Below the pieces are notes generated by a model. The model made no database searches. It was not told the DNA's origin and was given only the letters and a program-made list of their open reading frames with translations. The translations under genes were made by a program, and so were the position numbers. A stretch of 64,000 nucleotides of DNA from Rotaria socialis (lineage: Eukaryota > Rotifera > Eurotatoria > Philodinida > Philodinidae): the NCBI GenBank assembly GCA_905331475.1, contig CAJNYU010004415.1:248001-312000 (forward strand). The letters are read 5' to 3'. Positions 25,383 to 38,156 of the stretch are shown here, piece by piece. Positions within the stretch are counted from its first letter, which is position 1; every line of letters begins with the position of its first letter.

Positions 25383-28300
25383 AATGATGTTTATACAAAA
25401 TTTTTCCTAGAGAAAAAAACAGAAATTAATTGAAGATTCAGCTTTTTCTTTAGCTTTAGCTTTATTACAGCGGAAAGAACATTTCATTAGCTACTCAACA
25501 GCAGTGTATTCATGTGTAAAAATAGAAAAGGATTTTTATTTTATTTATCTATTAGAGAATTACTTCTTCTTGTGCTATTGAAATACTTAATGACTCTTTC
25601 GTCAAAATCTAAAGCAGAAAATTTTCTCTTGATGATTATCTCGAAAGTGGATATCACCAGATGTCACCTATCACTGTAAATCTAATAAACAACGATGTGT
25701 GCGTCTTCATGGATATTTTATCTTATAACATTAAAACAGATATAATCTTTCTCGATGTTCTCAACAACAAAAAAATCTTATCAATACACTTGACGTCACC
25801 TTAGTTATTATATTAAATATTCTAATAATGAGTTACTAATGTACTTGACTTTAAAACGATCCATGACACGAGTTATTCAACGTTTAGTTATTAACACAGA
25901 GAGAGGAAAAAAATCAAATGATTGCATGACCAATCATGAACTCATAAAAGGTTTACCTAGAACAAATGTACACAACTTGAGTATAGAAATAACATTTCCT
26001 AAGAACTTAAATGGATAGGTTTTATTGTTTAAATGAATAATAAAACACCATGTCTGTATATGTATACAACATGAATATTCGTTGACATTTCCTATTTCAA
26101 AAATAAATCTTTGTAACAATAACAAAACAAAACGTATATAAAACTAGATGTTCTATAGTTTCCGGAGACTTTTAAAGGCAATTACGGGGAAAAAACAGAC
26201 GGGAACTTGATAGTAGTACTCTTTAAGAATTTGATTGAACACTGGAGAAAAAGCTGTTAGCGCAATTCCTCTGGGATTAAAAATGTGAAACACGACATAA
26301 CCACTGCAGGAAATCACATGGACATGGTGTATTCAAGGGAGTTCTTTGTTGATTTGATGAGACAGCTCGTTTGCCGCTGCCAGTGATGATCTGCGCTAGG
26401 CTAGAACAGCGTATCTGATGAGCTGTGCTAGATGTGGAGATTGCCTGTCACGCTGTGTGATAATCTCTGAAGATCTTTGTAACAGTTCGTGATGGGGACT
26501 CAATTCATATGGTACTAATTGGACAAATAATTAAAGCGTATGTCACGATCTATAGTGATTTCTATAGGCCGTCTGTCACGATCTGTGATAGTCAATTAAA
26601 CAATTGCATAGTAATTAGTTAATTAACTAGCTAAACGATTGAGGCGTTGGCTACGGTTTCCAATGGTCTTTTAACCTGTCGGTAAGGGTCTGGCTGCAAA
26701 ATTTCTACCCCAAACACTCCTTTCAGGTCGTGTTTCGCAAAATATTCTCGAGTAGATAATGATAAAGCATTGGCACAATCTGTAAATCAATTAAGAGACA
26801 AGAAAAAGAAGAAGAAGAAAACAACGAGTTTATCTTTCCACACAAAAAGATTTTATTCAATCTTTAGATAAGTTGTAACAGACATTTTTTACATGATATA
26901 TCAAAAGTGTGTAACACATGGCTTATTCACTAGTTATTTTCATTCTCGTCTTATAATGTTGTCAACTATCACACAATAAAATATAAGAGCTATTCACATT
27001 TGAGTATAATAAGACAAACTTCGTTGTCTCATGTCATGTAAAACAAGCACTGATTTGTTCGACATGTTGTAGTTTCCCTTATGGAATAATCTTATATAGC
27101 TATATATATATATAGATATATATCCAAACGGATGAATTGCGTGACTCTCGAGACGAATGCTAGTAGATCATTAACATTAGTCAATGCGTTATTCTCTTCG
27201 GCAGCAAATTTTATTCTATTTATTCACTCTCTCTTGTGCTACATCTCGTTTTCTATCATCATTAGGATAGCAATCTGACTCAATCGTTATGTTGTGTCTT
27301 GTATGGGTGCATGTGTGGATATTAAAACATGTTCGATGTACTTCAATTATATTCCGAACGGCTAGCAAATATTGTTAAATGAAACTTTTTTTTATCAATA
27401 CTAAATATTTATGATGCCAAGGTCATAATCAGATAATAATAGAATACTCTTATTTAATCTTACAGTCGCATAATCAAAGGTTTAACAAAAAGAAAATTTT
27501 AATATGAACATGTATTGAAAAAGAAAGGAAATATCGAATGAGCAATGTTGCATATATAGCTGATGTCATGTATTAAAGAAGGGGAAAAAGAACGAGAGAA
27601 TATAAATTGAATTATGATTGTTTCTCATCGTTAATTTAAAAATGTGAAGAAAAAAGAGCTAATAATATGAACTAGCTCATCTTTCGATATGTCGTTTTCT
27701 CTTTTTTTTCTTGTTAGAATTATTATGAAACAAGAAGTTGTCGATTATTCTTGTCCTGTCTTGTTTTTTTGTTTTTCTTTAGCTATTGTTATGTGGTGTT
27801 TTTACTATTATGAATCTTATGGAAATCATTTCCTTTTAGTTGTGTCTTTTGACAATAGAAGATTTCTTAAAAAAAATAGAAAGAAGATTACTCATCAACG
27901 TACGTAAATGATTAACGACACAATTGTTGTTGTTATACAATCACTTGGCTTTAAAATACTATTGATTTCGTTGTTTTCTTTAAGTATTAATAAAAGAAAA
28001 TTAGTTACCACGTTGTTGTCTTCTTCAACAAAAGTCACCAATGAGTGTTCTCACCTCTTAACTATTTGATGGAGCGAAACATGCCTACTGGAGAAAGGGT
28101 GTCATGTACGTGTGCGTAGTTTCTTTTTCTCGCTTTTCTCTCTCTCTATCTCTGTCTATCTATCTCTGATAAAGAGAGAGAGAGAGAGAGAGAATAAAAC
28201 AAGAAGAAGAAGAAAAAGAAACTAAGATCGTTGTAGCATTACTGCCGACTGTCGAAAACCGATTCTGGTGAGCTAAAAAAAACGACGAGAAGAAAAGAAA

Positions 28301-30691
28301 CGACAAAAATAGTGGTTTTACTTAGTCGAGAAGAAGCTATTCATCGGACGATCCTCTTTTCTTGATTGTCCCGTAGTATTAGCAGTGAAAAACATGTTCT
28401 TTTTCGACAATTTTTCTTTTGCTACGTGCTCGTGTGAACGATATATATATATATATATAAATATAATAATGCGTACATTTGATTATTTGAATGTCGCTAA
28501 ATGGGAGCATTCATTTTTTCTTCTTCTTTGATTCAACATACGCATACATTAATATTTGAAGCAGTGCGTGCAAACATCTCGGGTTTCTTATTTAGTTTTA
28601 CAAAAGCAAATAGCGTCGAGTATTTAATCAGAGTCAATATTGAACTCTACAATAAAAGTAAGACAATGAGGGACAGATATTTATTAATATGGCTTATTTG
28701 CTAGGCATTGATAAATACGATAATCTTCGTCGAGACACAGAAACGATAGGAAGATTGATATTGATTTCATTTGAAATAGTTTAATAATAAAAACTAACAG
28801 GTGATATTAGAAATTTTTTTGTTTGTCAGCAAGATTTTCTTTCATCATTATTTTCCCTTTTAATGAATTAAACAGTCATAGTATGATGAATATAATAAAA
28901 CAAATAATTTTATTTTTCAGATAAGAAAAAAATCTTTTCTTAACACTCTAAGCAACTAAAGCGACCATGGGACGACTTACGGAAATCGTCCGCTACATTT
29001 TATGGCATTAATTGTCTTAAATGAAAGATAATAATTTCATATGATATGAAAACAAAAAATCTCAATAGAAAACTGCATCGTTGGTCATGTTGATCATCTT
29101 TGCTTTAGTTAGTCATAATCTAAAATTGAGAAAACTTTATTCAATGTAACATATCAATCAAAAAATTGAATATCATTATTAGTATTCGTCTATAGTTTTT
29201 TTTTCTCAATAAATTTGATATTAATTAACGTTTACAAAAGAACATAACTGTGATATATGGAAAAATCTGACAGCAGTTAAACAATCGGTGTCTACTGAAG
29301 AAAACTAATGTTAAGTTTATTCTATTTCAAGCATATTTATCTGAATAAATATTTTCATAGAAATACAAATTCGATAAAATTAATTGTTTGCAAACAATAG
29401 TAAAATCAGCTGAGAATTGGCATACATGCGTATATTTCTTTTTCTCCCCGCGATGGTGTTTTCTGCTGTGAATAGCTATTAATCAATCATAAACTTCCCC
29501 TACAATCCGTGTATAACATGTCAAAACAAATTACATCCTAGCAACGATATGTAACAAAAACAATGGAAATGGAAATTTTTCTTGACATTGCATATGCGTG
29601 TGTAGCGATGACATATCACCACCTAAGCATTCATTAGAAACTTTTTGGATATTTTTGTCTATGCGAACAAAATCCGTTAATCTATACAATCATATGACAG
29701 AATAGTTTTTCCGTTCGATAGAGAACTCCAGTATGGATAAAGCAATTGGTTTTTAGTATTCTTCAAATGTATCATTAAACATAATTATTTGTTGCATGAT
29801 CGTCTAAACCAGACAGCCAGTTATATTTCTTTTTCAACACAAGACTGTTGATTTAGTTTGGAGTCAATAGAATAAATATGATACCCTGGAATTCCGATAC
29901 ATGACTAATCGCTCTCTAAGATTCTTTTCGGCGTTTGTTGCCACTGTATTAGATGAAATCTGATATTCTTCTTTCAATAAGAAATAAAAAGTAACCTGGG
30001 ATCGTAAAATTGATAATTAATGGCATACGTCTCATAATCTATTCTAGAGTAGGAACAGTTACCGCTATAAAATTTTGCATTCGATACGATGTTTTCATTA
30101 GATATTCATCAAACAAAGTTTCACAGTAACTAATCTATTAATCATGATTCACAATTGTATTTTTTTTTTGTTTTAGTATTTAAAGCACGTCAGTTTGCCA
30201 GGCCTTTCAAAGTCACTCTTTTCTTTAAGCCATATAGAGAAAGCCTTTGTTTTTAAGACTGAATCTGTAATCTTCTTCACATGAGACGAAAAAAATTGAA
30301 AGCTTTAATAATAATTAAAAAAAAATTAAAGAAGCCCTCGAATATGAAGTATTTTTGAAATTACAGGCCATAAAAGATAAATAGATCGTAAGCTTATAAA
30401 ACACCATGTTTGAGGAAGATCACAGTGAACTGAAAATGTCATCCTATTTTCTCGTCTATAGCATTAGCATGTCTTCGGACGACCTAAACGTGGGTGTCAG
30501 AAAATCGCAGTTGAATAGAGTCAATGCAACTGTCCATATGTCATCTTTTCTGAAAACTAAGTAGAAGAAAATTATTTTTTGATTGTCAACAACACCCATT
30601 TTATTAAACACAAAGATTAAAGAATATTATTTATCTGACCAAAATATAGAAACATTTGTTCCATAAATGTTTATCAAAATATACTAATAAT
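25383..30691. other. Gene-poor 5.3-kb stretch
   Basis: No coding exon with splice sites or family resemblance is seen, apart from a repeat at about 26246-26765. Simple repeats include an AT run near 27095-27120, a GA run at about 28165-28193 and an AT run at about 28441-28458. Regulatory content for the heat-shock gene (right of 25382) is likely, but I see no perfect array of heat-shock elements. Confidence 0.45.
26246..26765. repeat. Dispersed repeat family B, copy 1
   Basis: Shares both ends with 57511-57860: the left end has AAAAGCTGTTA then TGGGATTAAAA and GAAACA.GA; the right end has CACTCCTTTCA, TCGTGTTTC and CAAAAT. The GTGAAACACGAC near the left end is the complement of GTCGTGTTTCGC near the right end, giving short inverted termini. 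The centre carries diverged copies of a CACGATCTGTGATA-like motif. No coding frame. Superfamily not assigned. Confidence 0.65.
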
Positions 30692-31374
30692 TTAAGTTCG
30701 TACACGTAAATCTAACGGTTGATCATCGCCAAATGTATTCGGCTCAGTTTTTATTTTTTCTGTCGACTAGAAAAATATTGCATTGAATAGAAAAATAATT
30801 CTTATTTTAAATTCTTACTATTTCAATAGTATTAATCGTTGCCGAATTAATAACTGTAGTCGTAATGGCAGCTACCTGTGTAGCAGAAGGTGTCCGTTTT
30901 TTAATTGCTTTTCCTAGAATAAAATCGATGCTTGATAGAAATAGAAGAAATAATTCATACCTCGTTTACGAGTAATAACTGGCGAAAACGAAGTTCGTTT
31001 TCGTGGACACAATAACTAAAAATAGAAGTTTTCTTGGTGAATAAAACAAAGTATAGAACTTACTGATATGTTTTTTGATAGATCATCTTTATGTATACCA
31101 TTTTCAATTAATTTTCTCTGTATTTGTTCATTAATAGTCTTGGATGTTCGTCGTTGACGTTTTAGCATTTTTTTAACTTGCACTAAAAATAAAAATTTAA
31201 CTAAAATAAACAACTTCGATTGACTTACCGTAGTACTCATTGAGTGGTATTAGCCCACAATTATGGAGAAAATCTTTAATCTAATTCGAGCATGAAATTT
31301 TATGTTTTATAGAAAAATTATTTTCGTTGACTTACTTCTTCCGGGTCAGTAGCAGGAACAAGTTCATTATCCAT
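30692..31374 (-). CDS. Small basic protein with CtBP-type PLDLRV tail, unknown
   Basis: Six short exons (31374-31336, 31280-31229, 31182-31064, 31015-30961, 30913-30819, 30766-30692) have correct splice sites and phases and give 144 residues, so the gene looks real. I do not recognise the family. Residues 12-30 (EEIKDFLHNCGLIPLNEYY) look like a short helical module. Residues 34-50 are very basic and helical (KKMLKRQRRTSK), and two more Lys/Arg clusters follow (PRKRTS, TRKRGKAIKKR). The tail holds IKTEP, a perfect sumoylation consensus (psi-K-x-E), and PLDLRV, the form of motif that binds the co-repressor CtBP. A nuclear regulator is a fair guess but is inference from short motifs only. Confidence 0.75.
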
Positions 31375-33434
31375 TGATCTGAAAAAAACAGGTTAGGAAA
31401 TTGTCCGTTGGGTTCATTATTTTTAATTGAAAATAAAAGCTTCTATGAAGAAATTATTTAATATACTTTTTATGCCTGGAGTCAAAGTGCTAATGAACAT
31501 TTCAACAATTTATATACATATATATATAGGCGAACAGATAATGAAATTGACTATGCAATATTTTTCTTCCGTCCGTTTATATATATATATATATCATTAT
31601 CAGAGTATATTTTGATCGTTCTTCTACATATTCTTTTTTTTTATAATTTGTGCAACTAGGCTGCGTTTGTCTCGATAGGCTTTTGATTTCTTACAACTAA
31701 AACTTTTAATAACACAATTAGTAACAACTTGAGATGAACACTCACTTTAGAGTCCTGCAGGTTAAGACTTTTTTGTATCCTAACCCTGTCCTATCGTAAA
31801 ACTTCGTACCCTTGTCCTACCCTGCCCTAGGGGCTTTGTAACCTTACCCTACCCTATCACAGAGATTTTTCATTTTACACCCTATCAGATCCTTAGAGTT
31901 TCAGGTCCAAGTAAAAGTCAGCATGAAGTTTTTTTTCATTTTGTTTCAATATATTTTATTGATTTTCAACGAGAATCAAATACAAAATTAACTAGATGGT
32001 ACTCGAGCTTTACTCGACTACGAAATGCGGTGCGAAGCACAGGTTCCAGTATTGAGAACAGAAGCTTCCGCAAATAAAGGGTGTGGCTGTGGGTGTTATT
32101 CTGTCCAAACGCTCATCCACATGTACACTATACATGCAAATCCACATCCACACTCACACCCATGCCTAAATGTTGAGATGTGCACAGGTCAAAATCTTCT
32201 CAATAATAAGTGAAAATACCTTACCCTTTCAATTATATTTGCTTAACTGCTGATGCACTCCTTCCTATCATGAAACTATTTTAAATATAGAAACTGTTGT
32301 TTCAAGATTTAAAAAAACGCAAACTCTTATTACCAACCGGTGAAAGTTGAATAGAAAAAGTTCTACGATCCTAATTTTTTCCAAAATAATATGCAAACAA
32401 GAAAATGTTGAATTGATAATAAATATCAGCCTCATGAGAGTGTATATTCCCAGTAGTTAGAAGCCGTATGACTTAGTTTTTACTTATAAATAATTCTCTA
32501 GAAGACGAAGCAAAGGTTGAACTCGTTACCCCTACTGATATTGAAATCTGACGTGCTACGTTTGTTTTAATATTGATATAGCACATCGGAAGCCATGCTC
32601 TGAATGCAGCAGGAAGAAATTACGACTCCTTTCTTGGTTTGTTCAAGATTTAATTTCTTTTCTAACTTTAAAAAAGCTAATTTTAGGAATAGAAGACAGC
32701 GATTCAGAACTCATCGACACATTCTCATTAGAAACAAAACAGTTATTGGTAATTAGAGATTGTTTTCTTCTTATTCGTTTCACATGAACGAAAGGCTGAT
32801 AGCTTAATCCGCATAGAATTCAAACGTAAAACACGATATAGCTGCTCGTGATTAATCACAGTAGGATAGTTTTAACAAGTCTATTTCAGAAAATATTTCA
32901 TGATCGTCTTCCTACTTAATCTTTCAGAAACTTTAAAACGTATATCTATATCTATAGATAATCGCGCGAAATTATTAATATTCATTCTCCGTCACCACAA
33001 GAATTTTTCTTCTGTCATACTGTGCAACTTGAGTTTAATTTAAACCAAGTTGATAGTATTGAAAGTTTATTTATCTAAAGAAAAATAATAAAACAAATTA
33101 GATTATTAGTTAATAAAGAATATTTTTTCTAGATGAAAATCGGAATATCAAATGAGATTCAGAAAAAAAATAGCACGAAAGAATTAATAGAATTCAGATC
33201 AGAAATAGTAAAAATACAAATGTTATTGTCACTGTTTAACTGTTGAATAAAACCGACATTAAAAAAAAAAGAAGGCAATTATATTATTTAGCCTATCCCA
33301 CGATAAATAACATGAGCAAAGAGATCACGCATCAGTGGCTTTATTGTTTGTTTTTGATTAAATTCCTGTTCAATAAAACTAGAAGACTGATTCAATAGCA
33401 CACGACTAGATTTATTTGAGAGCAGATCAATTGA
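31375..33434. other. Intergenic stretch
   Basis: No gene recognised. AT runs near 31506-31522 and 31577-31594. At about 31780-31870 there is a low-complexity C-rich tract of CCTA/CCCT words (CCTACCCTGCCCTAG), not a regular telomere array. Confidence 0.45.
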
Positions 33435-36400
33435 TTATTCAATAAGATCTCGATTATTAATAAAACGACGGACAGATGTATTGATTGGAAGACGAAAGTC
33501 AATCGAAGTTAAACGATCAAGTGAATGAAGAGCATCATTAAAACCTTCAGATAATCAAATATATTTCTTCATTGAAAATTTCGAAATAGTTACCTGTTTT
33601 CTTCGTATAACTCCATGGTTGATAGTAATGTTCTACTAATGTTGGTGATTGAAGAATTAAACGTAGAAATGGAACAAGTTTTCTTTCACTGAAAAAAAAC
33701 AAAGTTCGATCATTGCAATAAAGTTTATTAAAAAAACTAGATATTTGAATGCTCATAGAAAGTCATTAGCACAATTTCTACCTAGTGTTAAAGCATGATG
33801 ATAACAATCGAAATAGATAATAATGAATGGCAACCATCTTAAATACAGATGTTTCATGTACTAGTTTGATCTTACAAGTGTGTCTATTATGATCCGCAAT
33901 AGACGACAGAATATGCATTATCAAGATGTCTGTCAAATCGATTGGAGACGCGTATTTCTGCCCGTTACAATTCAATACTCGTTCTGCACAGTGCTTGATA
34001 AAAATTTCAAGTGCGATAAGAAATGTTACTGACAACACTCATAAGACGACTGCGGAAACTGTTAAGAGCATCGTCCCTGCATCAAGATCTAGGTTAGAGC
34101 GAATCGTTATTGCTCATCGATCGGTCTATAGAATGTCTTGACAGAAAAAATGCTCTGTAGACCAATCAAATTATTCGTGGACAAAAATTTGCATCGAAAT
34201 ATTTCCTTCTATCACTTATGATTATAACTCTTGTTGAGGAGAGCTATTCATTTTTATTCGAAAAATAGTAGAACCATGGAAATCAGTGGGCAATAGAATG
34301 ACTGCTTTTTCGATCAAGACCAATGGAAATCCTAATATTTCTCCACAGCAATATGGTTTATACTAGTCGTTTAATTACATACTTCAGCGCGTAACATACA
34401 AATGACTTAAAACAACTATCCATGTGTTGAGGATGTTTACTGTGCATTTTAACAATTGTATCAATACCACTCAGCAGATACTAGAAAAAACAATCAACAA
34501 TGAAGAATATTATTCTTTAGTTTTTAAATATGAAATCAAATAATACTTGTATCAATGTAATTGGTTGTCCACCGACAATATCTAATGCAAATGATTGCGA
34601 AAGTTTACGTGCCGGACTGTTTGCAAATTCATTTCCATGCTGGAAACAACACGTAGCGTTATTTGTGTAGATAATTTCAAATTCACTTACTTTCATATCA
34701 TAATATTTTAAAAATAATTCCCAAATATGCGTTGTGTCATTTTTTCCTGATTGATTATTTGTAGATCTTGTAGAAAAACATCCCCAAAGACATACACTTG
34801 TTGAATAACTTGTCTATAGTGAATAAATCATTAGAAAAGCGACTTCAAACCTTTCTTTCTCAATCATACTTCATTAAGTCCATGTTCAAGTAGTCCGCGA
34901 AGTGCAGGCACAAGATCTTGTCGTATCGATGAAAGAGTTGCAGCCGAGCAAGTATATTTCTAAATATAATTGAACTAGAATTAATAACCAATGAATGTAT
35001 TTCTTTTCTATATTTACTTTTTCATATTCATCAGTATCACTGTCACTTGCGTCATCGTCATATAGATATTTTAATGCCAAATTATTTGATCGTATTATAT
35101 GAAGAACTTTACTGATGGCAATTTCAAGTTGAGCTCGAAGACCACTAAAAATACAAATAATATACAGATGTCGTATTCTACTTGTAGACGCTTTGTTTTT
35201 ACCCGAAATGGTGCTTCGAAATTATATCTCTTTGTTTTGTTCCTGCTGTTTGATCGAATGCTTTGTATACTGATCGTTTACCACATGTCAGAAAGGAAAA
35301 CGTATAGAGTTGAGTTAAAATTAAGATTCGTTTCATTGTTTGAAATATATTCAATGAATTGTGACCAATAGGAAAACAAGACGAATATGAATCTGCTGAT
35401 TGCGCTGTGTTTGATGTGTGAGTTGCTGCTGTTGATGTTAATCCACTAATTTCAGAAGCCGATGAAGGAATAAATGTAATGGTAGTATCGGTTGTTTTCT
35501 TAGCAGAATCAGCTAAAATAAAACTTTGCTAAAACAATCATGACGAAGCATAGAATTACTTTTGAGAAAATCAATAAACTTTTCCAGGTCGGATATTTCA
35601 GTGCGCATTTGATTTATTAGTTTTTCTTTCATTTTCATTGGATTCGTGATCTAGGAGAAACAAAATTGCATTTAAATTAATAATTTTCTTAATCATATAC
35701 GATCGAACCAATAGGAATATGTTTGTTTGTTAGCATCGACCTTCATTTACGGTTTTTACTCATTGTGATATCAATTCAAACTTCTTAGTAGTCTTTGGTG
35801 TCGATTTAGTATAGTATATAATTGAAATCATGTGCACTTAAATTTTTCAGTTCGAAAGACAAGTATTCAAAATTGTAATAGAACTGTAAAACTCTTCATT
35901 GTTCACTTATGCAGAAACAGAAAAGTGATAGGTACCCCCAACGGTTATATTTCTACCATATTTTCGAAAGATTCTTTTCATTGTATAATAAAATTATGGA
36001 CGATGTTCTTACCTGATGAATACCTAGATCAACAAGTCGCCGTAATTCTTCAGCACTAAATATCAAAATAAAACAAAAATAAAATAATTTGCTTTTTTAA
36101 ATTTTAATACGAACGATAATTTCGAAACTTCTTCATCATCTAATTGTAAATCAAGTTTTTCACGTAGTTCATCAATGAGTATACGTTGTTTTTCCATCAT
36201 GACTGATGTTGGTGCACCTTCAAGTGAGCCTGATGCAAGTGCGTACCGTTCTAGTTCATCTAGTTTTCGTTTCAGTTCATTAATAAATGTTTTTTCACGA
36301 CGCTTTTCGGCTTCAATCAATTGTTCATGAGTAAAATCATTTGTATATATTGATGATTGACACATTACATCAGGTATACCACTTGAAGCAAATTTATGTA

Positions 36401-36743
36401 ACTCTAGAAGTAAGTTCTATAGAAGAAAAAAAATATATACGATAGAAATTCGAACAAAAAACCGCGAAGATTCTACCTCACGATCTTCAGGTGTTGGTGC
36501 AGATATGACTTGTTGTAAACGTAGTTGTACATGAGCAAAATGGCAAGTTAATGCAAATAGTGAAGCATTTAATTTTTCATGGTTCTCAAGTAATCCTTGT
36601 TTTTCGTTGAATTCGTCAGAGAATTCCGCGTTATAATCTGTATCCGACGAAGCACCACCGATTGGAGTTAATCGACCAGTCATTAATGATTTTACATGAT
36701 ATGTTGTTCGTTCAGATGGATATGACATCGTTTCGTGAAACAT
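33435..36743 (-). CDS. RUNDC1: RUN domain-containing protein 1 (RUNDC1) homologue
   Basis: Cytosolic coiled-coil plus RUN-domain protein; RUN domains usually work with small GTPases. Exons: 36743-36477, 36416-36115, 36055-36013, 35650-35560, 35512 to about 35373, 35144-35018, 34959-34870, 34813-34691, 34639-34547, 34480-34383, 33688-33594, 33544-33435. Marks: LFALTCHFAHVQLRLQQV in the N-terminus; ELKRKLDELERYA and MMEKQRILIDELREKLDL coiled coils; MRTEISDLEKFIDFLK; then RQDLVPALRGLLEHG, WELFLKYYDMK, SPARKLSQSFAL and a RUN C-terminus with EHYYQPWSY and LPINTSVRRFINNRD. The protein ends at the same place as vertebrate RUNDC1, so the stop at 33435 is natural. One junction (exon from 35512 to exon 35144-35018) is off by one base with the donors I can see. 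Start: first Met of the first exon, at 36743. Confidence 0.9.
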
Positions 36744-36968
36744 TATTAAGATTCATGGCGAAAAAATAAGTTATATTTGACGAACAATCATCACATATGC
36801 GATTTGACAGACATAACTTGTTAATGAAGACAGGACAAATTTCATGGTACTGTACTAGAAAACAGAACACTCACAGACAAAATATTATTTTTATTTTGAT
36901 CGATCATTTATTTAAGATAATGAAAAATTTTCATTTATGCATTTTTTTATTTAACAAAATCCTAGATG

Positions 36969-38156
36969 TCACTCCACTATGGTCGATGATAAATAACGTT
37001 TTTTTCTAGTATGTTTAACAGTTTGACTACGGAAAGGTTCAGCAATGACATAAAATTGAATGCCATTTTTCATTTTTTCTGTTGATATCTCAGATGTTGT
37101 TATTTCACCAGTATCAAATTTTGAATCTACATGTTTCTCTTCAGTTTGTACGTTAAGATCAATCTGAAAACGGACGAAACTATTTATTGATTTCATCAAG
37201 AGGATTCTTATCGAACACATCAATCATATATAATGTGCATAACGAATGTAATTTCGCATAACTCTAGACAAGTATCGGATACATACATCGTCAAACAAAA
37301 GTTAGATTGGTAATTCTGACTCGTTTTTCTAAGTAGGTTTTTTCTTTTTCTTTCTGCATACTTCCTTTTCAACAAACTTTGAAGAGGAAGTAGAAAATGA
37401 TAAATGTTTTTAGACGAAAAAGAAACGAATTTCTTATTCTTAAATATATTTTCTTTAGTCTTTGAGCGAAGAAAAATTTAATGTATCGTTTTCTAAAGAA
37501 ACGTTACTTCACTAAATTCAGTAGTTTATCTATGATCAACTGACTTAGTTACGCCCTGGTGCAATGACTTTTAATTGATTCATGAATATTACAGATTACT
37601 AACTGATTGAACATTTTGTTATTTTTTCAAAATTCTATATCTCTAATAGATTTCGTGTTCATACCTGTGTTGGAAGTTTTTCATTTTCGTGATGCGTATG
37701 AATAATCTCTGGTGGTAGTTGCCTTAATGGATGTGCTTCATGCGTTTTAGTATTAGAAACATGTCTTGGCAATCGTATCGCTTTATCTCCTAATGGTTTT
37801 CTAGTCAATAAATATGTCTCAGGTAATAAATGAATATTTTTATTCATATCATCAATTAATGTTTGACAACTTTTAGTCATTTCACCATTTTCTATAAGTT
37901 GATTAAGACATCCAATAAGATTTTTAACATGTTGAATTTCGTGTGGAAATGCATCGTGTTTTTCGAGATTTTTTAAATTTTCTATTAATCTTTCACGTTG
38001 ATCAAACCATTGAGTTTGTAGTGTGGAATATGTTTCAGCTATATCATCTGATTGTATATCTTTGATAAATTTGATTGGATTTTTTTCATGTAATAAACTA
38101 GTTTCTGATTGTCTATGAACAATGGCTTCCTGCGCTCCAGTAACATTTCGAAACAT
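36969..38156 (-). CDS. Two-exon hypothetical protein
   Basis: Exons 38156-37665 and 37163-36969 join in phase 0 (CAG|GTATG ... TTTTCAG|ATT) to 228 residues. I do not recognise it. Residues 25-130 are mostly helical by composition (ERLIENLKNLEKHDAF, VKNLIGCLNQLIENGEM) and could form a short coiled coil. The middle is His/Pro-rich (PLRQLPPEIIHTHHEN) and the end is basic (KHTRKKRYLSS). No signal peptide or membrane segment. It starts about 230 bases from RUNDC1 in the same direction; no functional link is implied. The length of the open first exon and the clean intron are the main support. Confidence 0.7.

Noticed and set aside
28165..28193. GA-rich tract as a possible GAGA regulatory site
   Set aside because: Simple (GA)n repeat in a gene-poor stretch; no evidence of function.
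31780..31870. C-rich CCTA/CCCT tract that recalls telomere repeats
   Set aside because: Units are irregular and do not form an array of any telomere repeat I know, including the TGTGGG-type reported for bdelloids.
33778..34038. Open frame with ALEIFIKHCAERVLNC inside a RUNDC1 intron
   Set aside because: The host intron splices cleanly around it (34383 to 33688) and RUNDC1 has no matching segment.
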